The notes: a model not told the origin generated them from the sequence alone. Counted from the first letter of the stretch, positions 50,091-59,123 are shown. The stretch is DNA of 64,000 nt from Cochleicola gelatinilyticus (GCF_001637325.1 NZ_LRXL01000049.1:1-64000), one strand, 5' to 3'. Numbers and translations: made by a program.

Positions 50091-51212
50091 TTATACCACT
50101 TCGAAATAGGTATCAGGATCTTCGGAATCAAAGGGTTCATTGATCCAAAATAAAGTAATAAGTTCGGTATCTCCTGTGTTTTTAATGTTATGTGTATACC
50201 AGATCGGCATATCTACGTAAGCTGGTTCATCGCCATCCAGGTCGTACTCAAAGACTTCACTGGTATTGATCTTTCGCAATTGTATTTTCGCCTTCCCGCT
50301 AATTACAGCAAATCGTTCTACTTTTCGGGTATGGTAATGATTCCCTCTGGTAATTCCGGGAACCGTTGTTGAGAAAGATGATTGTCCGGCGGTATTGGCA
50401 CGCATAATTTCTACAAAAGCACCACGGTCATCGGTATGTTTAGTAAATTTTCTGGGAAAATAATCTTTAGGAATGTAACTGGTAAACGTATTGAATAGAC
50501 TTTTCTCAAATTTATCGGAAAGATCCGGCACTACTCCGTTATCTACATAGTTAGCTTTAAAATTAACTAATAAATTTAGAATTTCTGAGACTTTTTTAGA
50601 AGCAGTATATTCTACAGAGATAAGTTCTGTTTTTGAACTATCGGTAGCAACTATATGGTTATAAATTACTTCGGAAAGTTCGTTAATATAAATTAAATTA
50701 ACAGTTCCATCGTTATGAATTTCCGGAGTTTCATCATGATTAAGTTGATGGCAAAAAGTTGCTACCACCGAATTATAATAAGGCTTACCAAAAGGACCGA
50801 ACACATTAGGTATAAGCAAAGAAATAACACTTGCATTACTCTTTGCTGCCCATTGTTCAAGGGCTTTTCTCCCATCACGCTTCGATTTACCATATAAATT
50901 ATCACGCGCTTCTTGTGTAGACGATGAAAATATAATTTTAGGGGTTGCTCCAGTTTTCTCGCAGGCAGTTATTAATTGCTCAACAAGGTGTGTATTCGTA
51001 TCGTAAATAACCTGTTCATCTTTATGTCTGTTCATGGCAGCTATATGAACGATCACATCACAAGAAACCACAAAACTCTCTAACAGTTCAGTTTCAGTAA
51101 AGTACGCCTTGTCGAAAGGAATTCTTTCAATTTCTTCGGATTTTGTTCCCAAATAATTGTACAAATGCATCCCCATAAATCCCGACTGTCCTGTAATTCC
51201 TACTTTAATCAT
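50091..51212 (-). CDS. Bifunctional reductase/epimerase FnlB/CapF-like
   Basis: A 373-residue two-domain enzyme. The N-terminal Rossmann domain (VGITGQSGFMGMHL, IHIAAMNRHKDE, YGKSKRDGRKAL with Tyr-x3-Lys) reduces the 4-keto group. The C-terminal cupin (about 250-373, GITRGNHYHTRKVERFAVISG with metal-binding His residues) performs 3-epimerisation, as in S. aureus CapF. Together they form the second step to UDP-L-FucNAc. The start is the ATG giving MIKVGITG, not an ATG 48 bases upstream inside the cupin gene: this gives the standard N-terminus and an 8-base overlap with the preceding gene. Confidence 0.92.
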   Translation of the reverse strand: MIKVGITGQSGFMGMHLYNYLGTKSEEIERIPFDKAYFTETELLESFVVSCDVIVHIAAMNRHKDEQVIYDTNTHLVEQLITACEKTGATPKIIFSSSTQEARDNLYGKSKRDGRKALEQWAAKSNASVISLLIPNVFGPFGKPYYNSVVATFCHQLNHDETPEIHNDGTVNLIYINELSEVIYNHIVATDSSKTELISVEYTASKKVSEILNLLVNFKANYVDNGVVPDLSDKFEKSLFNTFTSYIPKDYFPRKFTKHTDDRGAFVEIMRANTAGQSSFSTTVPGITRGNHYHTRKVERFAVISGKAKIQLRKINTSEVFEYDLDGDEPAYVDMPIWYTHNIKNTGDTELITLFWINEPFDSEDPDTYFEVV

Positions 51213-51558
51213 ATTTCCAATCTTTAAAATTTTCAACACTAAATTTGTAATTATCTTCAATTTCTCCCATGCTGTAATCAGAAAAAATAAGCATTATGGA
51301 TTTTTCTACGGAAGCTTTAAAACCAATGGCATATCCTGGCGGAATATACAATACTTGAGGCGTTTCGAAAGTTAATGTAAATGTTAAACGTCTTTCTGAA
51401 GCTACAGGTTTCTCCCAGTCTATCACCGGTATTATTTGAACTTCAAAAGCACCAAAGCTGCAGGATAACCACCGTGATTCAACCCGATGTGCCATCCATG
51501 CTCTTACCTGTTCGGTCGTTTTATTGGTAGTTACATACATCCTTTTAACAGAAGACAT
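51205..51558 (-). CDS. WxcM/FdtA-like sugar cupin (start unclear)
   Basis: A small cupin of the sugar 3,4-ketoisomerase/WxcM C-terminal type, with VKRMYVT, MAHRVESRW, VLYIPPGYAIGF and LIFSDYS. The limits given are from the first ATG, 117 residues. Yet the frame is open for at least 30 codons further upstream and there encodes IIEGGIHIDERGSLRYINSF, the conserved N-terminus of this cupin family. No ATG, GTG or TTG exists in that part; an ATT at 51639 or GTT at 51642 directly after the FnlA-like stop would fit. So the real protein is probably about 144 residues. The catalytic His is not confidently placed. It lies between the FnlA- and FnlB-like genes and overlaps the latter by 8 bases. Confidence 0.72.
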   Translation of the reverse strand: MSSVKRMYVTTNKTTEQVRAWMAHRVESRWLSCSFGAFEVQIIPVIDWEKPVASERRLTFTLTFETPQVLYIPPGYAIGFKASVEKSIMLIFSDYSMGEIEDNYKFSVENFKDWKYD

Positions 51559-51643
51559 ATCGAAACTATTTATATACCGTAAACTTCCACGTTCATCGAT
51601 ATGGATACCACCTTCAATAATTCGGGGTTGTAGTAAAATAACG

Positions 51644-52654
51644 CTATCCTTTAATATGTTCCTGTACGATAGGAAGTCCTAACAGTAATTTCTTCATTCC
51701 TTCTACTCCCAACTGTTCTGTATTGTGCGAATGGTAATCTTCAATAGTGCTCATATCAACTTCTCCTTCAGAAAAATACTGAGCATAATTCAAATCGCGG
51801 TTATCGGCAGGAATTCTATAGAACTCCCCCATATCTTCCGCTTTTATCATTTCTTCTCTTGTACAGAGCGTTTCATAAAGCTTTTCACCATGTCGTGTAC
51901 CAATTACCTTGATTTCATTATCTGCTTTTGAAAGTTCCAGCAGTGCTTGAGCAAGATCTCCAATAGTTCCTGCAGGTGCTTTATTTACAAACAGATCACC
52001 TGAATTTCCGTTTTCAAAAGCAAACAATACAAGTTCGACAGCATCTTCCAAAGACATTAAAAAACGTGTCATGTTTGGATCTGTAACAGTAAGTGCTTCT
52101 TTGTTATTAATCTGATTTAAAAACAAAGGAATTACAGATCCTCTGGAAGCCATTACGTTTCCATATCGCGTAAGACAAACGGTAGTTTCATTAAGGTTTC
52201 GAGAAGCAGCAACAGCCACTTTCTCCATAAGTGCTTTAGAAATTCCCATTGCATTTATGGGATACGCTGCTTTATCGGTACTTAAACAAATTACTTTTTT
52301 CACATGATTGTTTGCTGCGGCATCGATTACATTCTGCGTACCAAATACGTTGGTTCTTGTAGCTTCTAAAGGAAAAAATTCGCATGAAGGAACTTGTTTT
52401 AATGCAGCAGCATGAAACACGTAATCTACACCTCTCATAGCCCGGTTAATGCTATCAAAATCACGCACATCTCCAATATAAAATCGAAGTTTATCATTTT
52501 TAAGGCTGGTGCGCATATCGTCCTGCTTTTTTTCATCTCTAGAAAAGATACGAATCTCCTTAAAGTGATCGGAGTTTAAGAATCTATTTAATACAGCTCC
52601 TCCAAAAGAACCAGTTCCTCCTGTGATAAGTAATGTTTTGTCTTTAATTTTCAT
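51644..52654 (-). CDS. UDP-GlcNAc 4,6-dehydratase (5-inverting), FnlA/CapE-like
   Basis: Soluble short-chain dehydrogenase of 336 residues. Motifs: ITGGTGSFGGAVLNRF, HAAALKQVPSCEFFP, LSTDKAAYPINAMGISKALMEK split here as STDKAAYPINAMG and SKALMEK, and RYGNVMASRGSVIPLF. These mark the FnlA/WbjB/CapE group, which dehydrates UDP-GlcNAc and inverts C5 as first step to UDP-L-FucNAc. The AYPINAMGISK region separates it from the membrane dehydratase in the same operon. It overlaps the upstream glycosyltransferase gene by 4 bases. Confidence 0.93.
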   Translation of the reverse strand: MKIKDKTLLITGGTGSFGGAVLNRFLNSDHFKEIRIFSRDEKKQDDMRTSLKNDKLRFYIGDVRDFDSINRAMRGVDYVFHAAALKQVPSCEFFPLEATRTNVFGTQNVIDAAANNHVKKVICLSTDKAAYPINAMGISKALMEKVAVAASRNLNETTVCLTRYGNVMASRGSVIPLFLNQINNKEALTVTDPNMTRFLMSLEDAVELVLFAFENGNSGDLFVNKAPAGTIGDLAQALLELSKADNEIKVIGTRHGEKLYETLCTREEMIKAEDMGEFYRIPADNRDLNYAQYFSEGEVDMSTIEDYHSHNTEQLGVEGMKKLLLGLPIVQEHIKG

Positions 52655-53745
52655 TGCTCCCTCATTAAATCTTTAAAATTAACTAAAATATCTTCTGAAA
52701 CATATTGTTTCGTTTTACTACAGTACTTTTGTAATTCATCCACTTCTGAAGCATAATCTGCCACAGTCATATTTTGAATTTGTTTAATCCGTTTAACCCA
52801 AAGCTGTTCCTCTAACGGTAGTAACGTATTTGGAACTATTTTGTTTACATCTTTCCAAGGCAGCCCATCACTGGACACTACTATTCTCATCATGCTGATT
52901 GCTTCAAAAAAAACATGACAAAAATTTTCAGAAAAAGAAGGTATAACAACCAAATCTACATCATCTACTTTTTTATTAAAATCTGCTCTACTATAGGTTC
53001 CGAAGAAAATAACTCGTTCAGTAAGTTTTAATTCTTGGATTAATTTTTCACAATGCTTCCAATATTTTTTATCTTCTATAAATCCATGAACATGAAAAGT
53101 TGTGTTCTTAGTTAAGAATGGCAACAATGAAATAATAAATGAAATATTCTTTTTTTTCACCACGCGGCCGAAAAAACCAATTGTAAAGTCTTTAGAAGCG
53201 CTTCTATGAATTTTAGGTTTTAATTTAAAAATTTCAGTTATTGGATTTAAAAAAACCTGGCTATTAAAATTTTTAAAAATTGAGTCAGAATTTGTTTTTT
53301 CATCTTCATGTGTATAATGGATAGTAACATTATTTCTTGCGCTAAGAATAATAAACTTATAAACCCATAAATATTTTTTCTTAAAAGGAGAAATAGCCCC
53401 CTTTAACAATTGTCCTCTTGGAGATATAAGTACTTTTTTATTTCTGAAAAGACAAAGCACAAGAATTGGCAAAAATGAAAATGGAATGCTGTAAAGGGAG
53501 TTCAGCCAAATTAATTTGGCCTTTTTAAATTCTCTGTAAAGTTGAAAGGGAGAAACGTATGAAACGTAGGACACCCCTTTTTCTAATGTATTTTTATCTA
53601 ATAATTGTCCGCTAAAATCTGTATTTCTAGTAATAATTTGATGCCTAAAATTATCACGAAGAATTTCGCTAACACCAGAAATAGATTTTATAGGTCCTCC
53701 TGGCTCAACTGCAGGTAAAAAATATGGCGCAAGAATTACAATCAA
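52651..53745 (-). CDS. Glycosyltransferase family 4-like
   Basis: A 364-residue GT-B enzyme. The N-terminus APYFLPAVEPGGPIKS holds the glycine-rich loop of family 4, followed by ISPRGQLLKGAISPFKK and, in the donor-binding half, IGFFGRVVKKKNISF and the acidic motif region PSFSENFCHVFFEAISMM. A WbjE/CapM-like transferase role in building the repeat unit is likely; donor and acceptor are unknown. It overlaps the FnlA-like gene by 4 bases. Confidence 0.88.
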   Translation of the reverse strand: MIVILAPYFLPAVEPGGPIKSISGVSEILRDNFRHQIITRNTDFSGQLLDKNTLEKGVSYVSYVSPFQLYREFKKAKLIWLNSLYSIPFSFLPILVLCLFRNKKVLISPRGQLLKGAISPFKKKYLWVYKFIILSARNNVTIHYTHEDEKTNSDSIFKNFNSQVFLNPITEIFKLKPKIHRSASKDFTIGFFGRVVKKKNISFIISLLPFLTKNTTFHVHGFIEDKKYWKHCEKLIQELKLTERVIFFGTYSRADFNKKVDDVDLVVIPSFSENFCHVFFEAISMMRIVVSSDGLPWKDVNKIVPNTLLPLEEQLWVKRIKQIQNMTVADYASEVDELQKYCSKTKQYVSEDILVNFKDLMREQ

Positions 53746-53787
53746 AGTTGGATATTAGTGGCGCAATGTTACAAATTTACGATGAGA

Positions 53788-54804
53788 TTACCTTATTAGT
53801 TTGCTATAAAAGGAAATATAAATGCTTACAATTTTATCGACATTAAAGTTTCTGCTATTTTCTAAACCTGTTGCGACAACTTTCCTTACAAGTACGGGAT
53901 TGTATAATTTTATAAATCCTTCAGTAATACTTTCAACATTTAATGGATCTACTAAAATTGCCCCTTTTCCTATTTCGTCCATTGGCGAGCAATTTGAGGT
54001 AATTACAGGTAAGCCGTGTGCTTGAGCTTCAATTATAGGCATTCCAAAACCCTCAGCCGTAGATGCGAAATATAGAACGTCATGAAATGCGTATTGCTTG
54101 TACAATTCTTCATCGTTTATATTAGTTAAGATTACAGACCGGTTTATAATTTCATATTTATGACATAAAGCGGTAATTTTATCGGGATTTGAATGTATAA
54201 ATGTATATTCAACATCTAACGATTTTGTAGCTAAAATTAACCTTTCAAAATTCTTGTTGTTTTTTTGTCCGATTTGGAGAATTTTAAATGGATTGTTTTT
54301 TGTGATCTCTCTTGGGGTTCGTTTAATTATTTGTTTCGGAATAATTAAAGGGTTATAGATCAAGTCTATTTTACGCTCACTATTTGGAAAATTCTTTAGT
54401 AATTCCTCTCTTGTTTTTTTAGAAACGACTATTATATAATGGCTATATTTTATTGGAAGCTTTACAAAAAACAAGTCGTATAAATACCCTCTTATTCCCT
54501 TTATTTTTTTGTAACGAATTAGATCATGTAATGTAAAAACTCGAGTTTGAAAAGGAAATGCCATCACCATATAGTTAGAGGCACCTGTAATATGTACTAC
54601 TTTTTTTTTTGAAAAAAGGGATGTTAAAAAATGATATAAAAAACTACCAAAATCAAATTGTTTCCTTAGCGTATAGCGCTTCAAATTAAAAGGGAAACGC
54701 TCCGCTGTTTCTAATTGCTGCGATATTTTATTATAAATACGCTCAATGCTATAATTTCCCGGATTCCGCTTTCTATAGATATATAACAAGTTGTATTCAC
54801 GCAT
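53788..54804 (-). CDS. Glycosyltransferase family 4-like
   Basis: A 338-residue GT-B enzyme. The first half is basic and AT-rich in coding (KRNPGNYSIERIYN). The donor half carries ILQIGQKNNKNFERL and the family's E-x7-E-type motif in STAEGFGMPIIEAQAHGLPV, then SNCSPMDEIG. Its start codon directly follows the flippase stop codon with no gap, so they are translationally coupled. Linkage and sugars cannot be told from the sequence. Confidence 0.88.
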   Translation of the reverse strand: MREYNLLYIYRKRNPGNYSIERIYNKISQQLETAERFPFNLKRYTLRKQFDFGSFLYHFLTSLFSKKKVVHITGASNYMVMAFPFQTRVFTLHDLIRYKKIKGIRGYLYDLFFVKLPIKYSHYIIVVSKKTREELLKNFPNSERKIDLIYNPLIIPKQIIKRTPREITKNNPFKILQIGQKNNKNFERLILATKSLDVEYTFIHSNPDKITALCHKYEIINRSVILTNINDEELYKQYAFHDVLYFASTAEGFGMPIIEAQAHGLPVITSNCSPMDEIGKGAILVDPLNVESITEGFIKLYNPVLVRKVVATGLENSRNFNVDKIVSIYISFYSKLIR

Positions 54805-56304
54805 CTACTTTAGTTTCAGACCAAAGATAGTCAACTTTCTAAAACCACGTAAAAATAGATTTTTCGTGTTCTTAGAAATAGAAAGGTACTGCCAACGCAA
54901 TATTATAACTACTGGTATAAATAATATAAGAAGTATCCAAAGGGGCTTACCCTCTTGCTTAAAATAAAACATAATACTAAGCCAAATAATACTGAATAAA
55001 TTTATATAAACAGTTATTTTATCTCTTGTTTGAAAATGAAAATCGTTGAATATTTTATATGGAATATATAAGGAAGCAATTATAAATTCGGATAAAATTA
55101 AAGCTAATAATATGCTTGAAAGGTTTTTATCACTAAAATAAAGCACTGTCACAAGTATACCTATTCTCAATAATGATGTTGACAGCACAATTTTTAATTT
55201 GTTCATAGCAACAAAATATCTAATAATTACTTCAGCAAAATTGTGAATTAGAAAAATGATTGAAAGAGCTCCGAACAACAATTCATTAAAAACTAATTTT
55301 CCATTAGTCCAAATCATAAAAAAATCATCTAGCAAAAACAATCCAATGGTATAAAAAACAATCAATATAGAACCTGTAATCAACCAATATGCCTTAAATA
55401 TGTCTAATATTTTAACAGCTCTCTTTTTAATGGACAAACCAATCATCTCAGGCTCAATAGGTCCTAAAATAAATTCTGATACTTTTAAACCAAAGTTTAC
55501 AATCGTTTTTGTTGCAGAGAAAAGCGGCAAAAATGTAGTTCCGACGAACGCAGAAACTATTAAATTTAAACCATCATTCATAATTCGGTCTGAGAAATTA
55601 CTTCCTACCAAATAAGATGCTTTTAAAATATTTAGAACTCCCTCTTTGAAAGAACCATGTTTCCACCAAGGAAAATACTGGGGAATGATTGTTTTGAGTT
55701 GATAAATAATAATAGCTGAATATACCGATTTTACGCATACCCAAAAAATTGCTAACTCTATTAGGGATATTCCAGAGGCTGCAGCAATAACAAGTATAAA
55801 AAATTCTAAAACCTTTTCAACCAATGCAAATTGGAATGATTTATAAATTAGACCAAATGGATTTAAAATTTTTACAATTATTCCACGAAATGAGCCAATA
55901 ATAAATCGATAAAAAAATAAAATGATAAGAATAATTGCTACGTTACCAACACCAATATTGTCGTCGAAAAAGAAACCTAACAAGCCTGTATATAGAAATA
56001 ATAATACTAGGGCTAACTGTAAAATCTGAATTACTAAATTTACACGAATCGCAGAGCCCAGAACTTCTTTTGCTCTCACTCTATTTACATGAGCCAGACG
56101 ATTAAACTCATTGCCTACAAACTGAGCATGACTAAATTCAAATACTTGAATTATATTAAAAAAAGAGTAGATTGCAATCCATTTTCCATAAACTTTCAAA
56201 TCCCAAAAATTTAAAAGTAATGGGATTAAAAATAAAGAGTGTAATAAAAGTACTATTATTTGTAACGCCTTATATCTATATGATTTATATAATTTTTTAA
56301 GCAC
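54805..56304 (-). CDS. Polysaccharide flippase (Wzx-like)
   Basis: A 499-residue inner-membrane protein with 12-14 hydrophobic helices and basic loops, of the polysaccharide/MATE-like flippase type. It should move the undecaprenyl-linked repeat unit to the periplasm. Sequence signatures are weak, as usual for Wzx; the N-terminal LQIIVLLLHSLFLIPLLLNFW and FNIIQVFEF helices and its place among glycosyltransferases support the call. It lies 32 bases after the last sulfotransferase gene of the group. Confidence 0.85.
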   Translation of the reverse strand: MLKKLYKSYRYKALQIIVLLLHSLFLIPLLLNFWDLKVYGKWIAIYSFFNIIQVFEFSHAQFVGNEFNRLAHVNRVRAKEVLGSAIRVNLVIQILQLALVLLFLYTGLLGFFFDDNIGVGNVAIILIILFFYRFIIGSFRGIIVKILNPFGLIYKSFQFALVEKVLEFFILVIAAASGISLIELAIFWVCVKSVYSAIIIYQLKTIIPQYFPWWKHGSFKEGVLNILKASYLVGSNFSDRIMNDGLNLIVSAFVGTTFLPLFSATKTIVNFGLKVSEFILGPIEPEMIGLSIKKRAVKILDIFKAYWLITGSILIVFYTIGLFLLDDFFMIWTNGKLVFNELLFGALSIIFLIHNFAEVIIRYFVAMNKLKIVLSTSLLRIGILVTVLYFSDKNLSSILLALILSEFIIASLYIPYKIFNDFHFQTRDKITVYINLFSIIWLSIMFYFKQEGKPLWILLILFIPVVIILRWQYLSISKNTKNLFLRGFRKLTIFGLKLK

Positions 56305-56336
56305 TTAGTTTTAGTTAATGGATCCCAAATAATTAA

Positions 56337-57023
56337 TTAGCGGTATAAATGGCTGTATTCAAACGCAAATATCTCCTTTATTTTGTCACCATATGTTTTT
56401 CTAATTTCTTCAGGAATAATTTCTCTTTCCCAGTTTCCTTTTTTAGCGTGAATAGTAGGAGATTTTAGTTGCCCATCAGTTAATGAAAAACAATCTGCTA
56501 AATCTTGGAAAGCTAATTCTAATTCTTCTAATTTGTATATTTTATCTACTAGAATTTCACCATTTACATTTGTATAAAAGAAAGTCCCTTTTATCTTATT
56601 AATGTCTCCTGAGTTTAAATAATCTTCAAAATTAGTGTACTTTATTTTTCCATTTCTATACGAATAATGTGAGATAGCCTTAAAAATTGGGTCACGTTCA
56701 AATCCGAACTTATAAAAAGTATTCCAAGTCACAGCATCTACGTGTCTTTTTATTTCTGATGCGGGCATATGATTATAAAATACTTTTCGTTTTAAATATT
56801 TTAAAGATCTAATGATATCTTTAAAGGAATAACTTATTAATGATACTTTAAAATTCTGAGCAGATCGCCCCGTAGCTCTTAAGCGTAATTGCTCATCTTC
56901 ATCATTTAAAGGAGTAATTATATCTGAATCACCGCAAATACTGCTAAGAGCAATTTCAATTGAAGTACCTGCCGTTTTACGAGTTTTAATGTATATAAAT
57001 TTATGTTTAAAGGAAATTATCAT
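56337..57023 (-). CDS. Sulfotransferase family protein
   Basis: A 228-residue protein resembling carbohydrate sulfotransferases of the Sulfotransfer_2 type. The 5'-phosphosulfate loop is FIYIKTRKTAGTSIEIALS (about 9-27); the 3'-phosphate loop is FGFERDPIFKAISHYSYR (about 112-129), where Arg and Ser/Asp positions match RxPxxxxxSxY. There is no signal peptide or membrane helix, so it acts in the cytoplasm with PAPS on a lipid-linked sugar. It is the last of four tandem sulfotransferase genes, spaced 9 bases from the previous one. Confidence 0.85.
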   Translation of the reverse strand: MIISFKHKFIYIKTRKTAGTSIEIALSSICGDSDIITPLNDEDEQLRLRATGRSAQNFKVSLISYSFKDIIRSLKYLKRKVFYNHMPASEIKRHVDAVTWNTFYKFGFERDPIFKAISHYSYRNGKIKYTNFEDYLNSGDINKIKGTFFYTNVNGEILVDKIYKLEELELAFQDLADCFSLTDGQLKSPTIHAKKGNWEREIIPEEIRKTYGDKIKEIFAFEYSHLYR

Positions 57024-57032
57024 GTATATTCA

Positions 57033-57740
57033 TTAAAAAGTGTATTCTAAAAGATCTATATCACGCTTATAAATGTTGTCTATGATTGCTTTACTTTTTT
57101 TAGAGTAATAATCACGATAGCTTATTTTATTTTTAGAATCTTTTCTATTAATTTGGAACAAAACCTCAGGGTGTTTCCTTAATAAGTGAACACTTTTACT
57201 TGACAATATACTTTCCGTTTTTGAACTATTACTTCTAGGTAATTCTTTAAAATCAATGTTTATTTTAGAGGCAATCACACTTAAAGCGAATTCAAGCTTT
57301 TCAAAGCGGCCCATATAATCAATGCGAAGTTCATTTTGTTCATTAAAAATAAAATCGGCTTGAGGCCTAAAAAACCAATGTTCATTTTTTATATAAAGAG
57401 GAAGATATGAAATCACAAATTTTTCGAATGACACCAAATTGGCAAAACCTCGATATTTATAAAACGAGATGATTCGATCCCACGGATTTCTTACTATAGC
57501 AAAAGTAAAATAGGTGCCAAATGCCTTCTCAGTGATATAAGAATAGTCAACATATTGGTTTATTGTAAGGTGTGCTAAACGCTTAGGGCCTTCTTCAAAT
57601 TTTGTTTTCGGACGCAATAAATACGATGCCCCATGTTCTTTTCTATTATGCCCTAAAGATGATAAAAAAAAATCTTCAATACTTTGACCTGCAGTTTTGG
57701 GCACGTGAACAAATAGTGCTTTGTATTCTTTTATGATCAT
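57033..57740 (-). CDS. Sulfotransferase family 2 protein
   Basis: A 235-residue soluble sulfotransferase. Clear PAPS motifs: FVHVPKTAGQSIEDFF (about 10-25) and FAIVRNPWDRIISFYKYR (about 80-97), the best match of the group to the Sulfotransfer_2 family. A YMGRFEKLE segment, where an acceptor-site Glu is usual, follows near residue 140. Acceptor unknown; probably a hexosamine or uronic acid of the polysaccharide. It overlaps the previous sulfotransferase gene by 4 bases. Confidence 0.9.
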   Translation of the reverse strand: MIIKEYKALFVHVPKTAGQSIEDFFLSSLGHNRKEHGASYLLRPKTKFEEGPKRLAHLTINQYVDYSYITEKAFGTYFTFAIVRNPWDRIISFYKYRGFANLVSFEKFVISYLPLYIKNEHWFFRPQADFIFNEQNELRIDYMGRFEKLEFALSVIASKINIDFKELPRSNSSKTESILSSKSVHLLRKHPEVLFQINRKDSKNKISYRDYYSKKSKAIIDNIYKRDIDLLEYTF

Positions 57741-58378
57741 TCTTTGGGGTATTTAAAAATATCAAAATCCTTTCGAAATTCATTATAGATAATCGCTTTA
57801 ATCTCTTTTGTATAATACTCTTTTATAGGTTTTCTTTCTGTTTTCTTTTTCCATGGTAGCTTTCTTCTACTGTTGGGTAAAATGAGCTTTTTGTAATCAT
57901 ATTCAAGATTTTCATACCTAATTAATTTCAAATTGTATTTCTCATAACCTCGAAGCCAAAATACTTGAGGTAGAAACATAATTTCTCGATCTCTATATTT
58001 TGGATTTTTTTTTTGATATGCCTCTACTACCCAATCTGCAAATGACAGTGTATTTATATTATTTTGATTTGTTTTTTTTCTATAAAAATATTCAGAAACA
58101 ACTTTATCGTATGGGTTTCTTATACTCGAAATAAGTTCGATATCTAAAGGTAGTGAAGTTTTAAATTTATTTTTATACAAAGTTTCATATTCAGCTAGCG
58201 TATAATGTGCCTCAGTAATTTGCAATGCATTTGCAATAGACGATCCCGCGGTACGGTTAATATGTATAAACAGAGGTTTCTCTCCATCTTTTATTTGTTG
58301 CAGGTACTTTTCGAGTTGTTGTTTACGAACCCATTTTAAATATATATTAGTATAGATCCACCATTTGCTATAAAACAT
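57737..58378 (-). CDS. Sulfotransferase family protein
   Basis: A 213-residue sulfotransferase-like protein. PAPS loops: LFIHINRTAGSSIANAL (about 36-52) and ISSIRNPYDKVVSEYFYR (about 82-99). Arg replaces the usual Lys of the PKTAG motif, which is found in some members. The first 35 residues are aromatic and basic and may lie on the membrane. It overlaps its neighbours by 4 and 11 bases, so all are made together. Acceptor unknown. Confidence 0.85.
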   Translation of the reverse strand: MFYSKWWIYTNIYLKWVRKQQLEKYLQQIKDGEKPLFIHINRTAGSSIANALQITEAHYTLAEYETLYKNKFKTSLPLDIELISSIRNPYDKVVSEYFYRKKTNQNNINTLSFADWVVEAYQKKNPKYRDREIMFLPQVFWLRGYEKYNLKLIRYENLEYDYKKLILPNSRRKLPWKKKTERKPIKEYYTKEIKAIIYNEFRKDFDIFKYPKE

Positions 58379-59123
58379 ACCCTATTTTTTCTGCGATGGG
58401 TTTACAAAGATTTTCATAGGTAGCAAGTTCTTCCTTCGATAAATCACTCCAAACTAACTTTTTAGATGACTTAAAATTACCTTTTACTGCTTCTCTAAGT
58501 TTATTTTTTATGGCGTTGTCAGCAGCCTTATTTACTTTGGGGAGTGTGAAATTTGTGACACTAGTAACATCTATGGAAAGAGCTTGAAGAAGTTGCTTTA
58601 AGGAAGTTGAATCTGTCGTGATCTCTTCAAATTTAAAAAACTTAGTGTTCGAGCTTAAAATATGATCATGAACTTTCATATAATACCAGCAAAGTTTTTG
58701 AAACCGTGTCCAGTGAGGCCAGTTTTTTATTGCAGGGTCAGTATTGTTGGGTATTTGGTTTAATAATACGTCATTTTCAGTATAAAGTTTTCTTTGAAAA
58801 ACACTTTCAAGATAAGTTTTTGGATGACGTATTAAAAAGATTTTCTGCCAATCTAGGGGTTCCAGTAAAGATGGGCTTAAAAATCGAAAATATGGATTCA
58901 CTTCAATATAAACTGAGTTTTCTTTATTTTCTATAGAAGCATTTCGTTGTGTAAAATAATTAGTAACGAACAATGAGTATTCCGATAACTGAGAAAGAAA
59001 TAGAATGGGAACATCACTTTTCTCCTTTTCATGAAAGCTTTGTACTCCATCGAGACTATCAAGATAAGTAGCTAAACTTAAAGTGGCGGTTCGGCCAATA
59101 GATGTTAGTAAGTACTTCTTCAT
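58368..59123 (-). CDS. Sulfotransferase-like protein
   Basis: A 251-residue protein with a sulfotransferase-type P-loop, LTSIGRTATLSLATYLDSL (about 6-24), and a 3'-phosphate loop IFLIRHPKTYLESVFQRK (about 95-112). It is more divergent than its neighbours and resembles the Sulfotransfer_1/3 types (R-x-P-x-x-Y layout). The Lys-rich C-terminal part ends in ENLCKPIAEKIGYVL, a tail like that of the sulfotransferase nearer the operon end. It overlaps the next sulfotransferase gene by 11 bases. It is the first of the four contiguous ones. Confidence 0.82.
   Translation of the reverse strand: MKKYLLTSIGRTATLSLATYLDSLDGVQSFHEKEKSDVPILFLSQLSEYSLFVTNYFTQRNASIENKENSVYIEVNPYFRFLSPSLLEPLDWQKIFLIRHPKTYLESVFQRKLYTENDVLLNQIPNNTDPAIKNWPHWTRFQKLCWYYMKVHDHILSSNTKFFKFEEITTDSTSLKQLLQALSIDVTSVTNFTLPKVNKAADNAIKNKLREAVKGNFKSSKKLVWSDLSKEELATYENLCKPIAEKIGYVL

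Noticed and set aside
51213-51260. Upstream ATG start for the FnlB-like protein
   Set aside because: It would add 16 residues before the conserved MIKVGITG start and lie deep inside the cupin gene.
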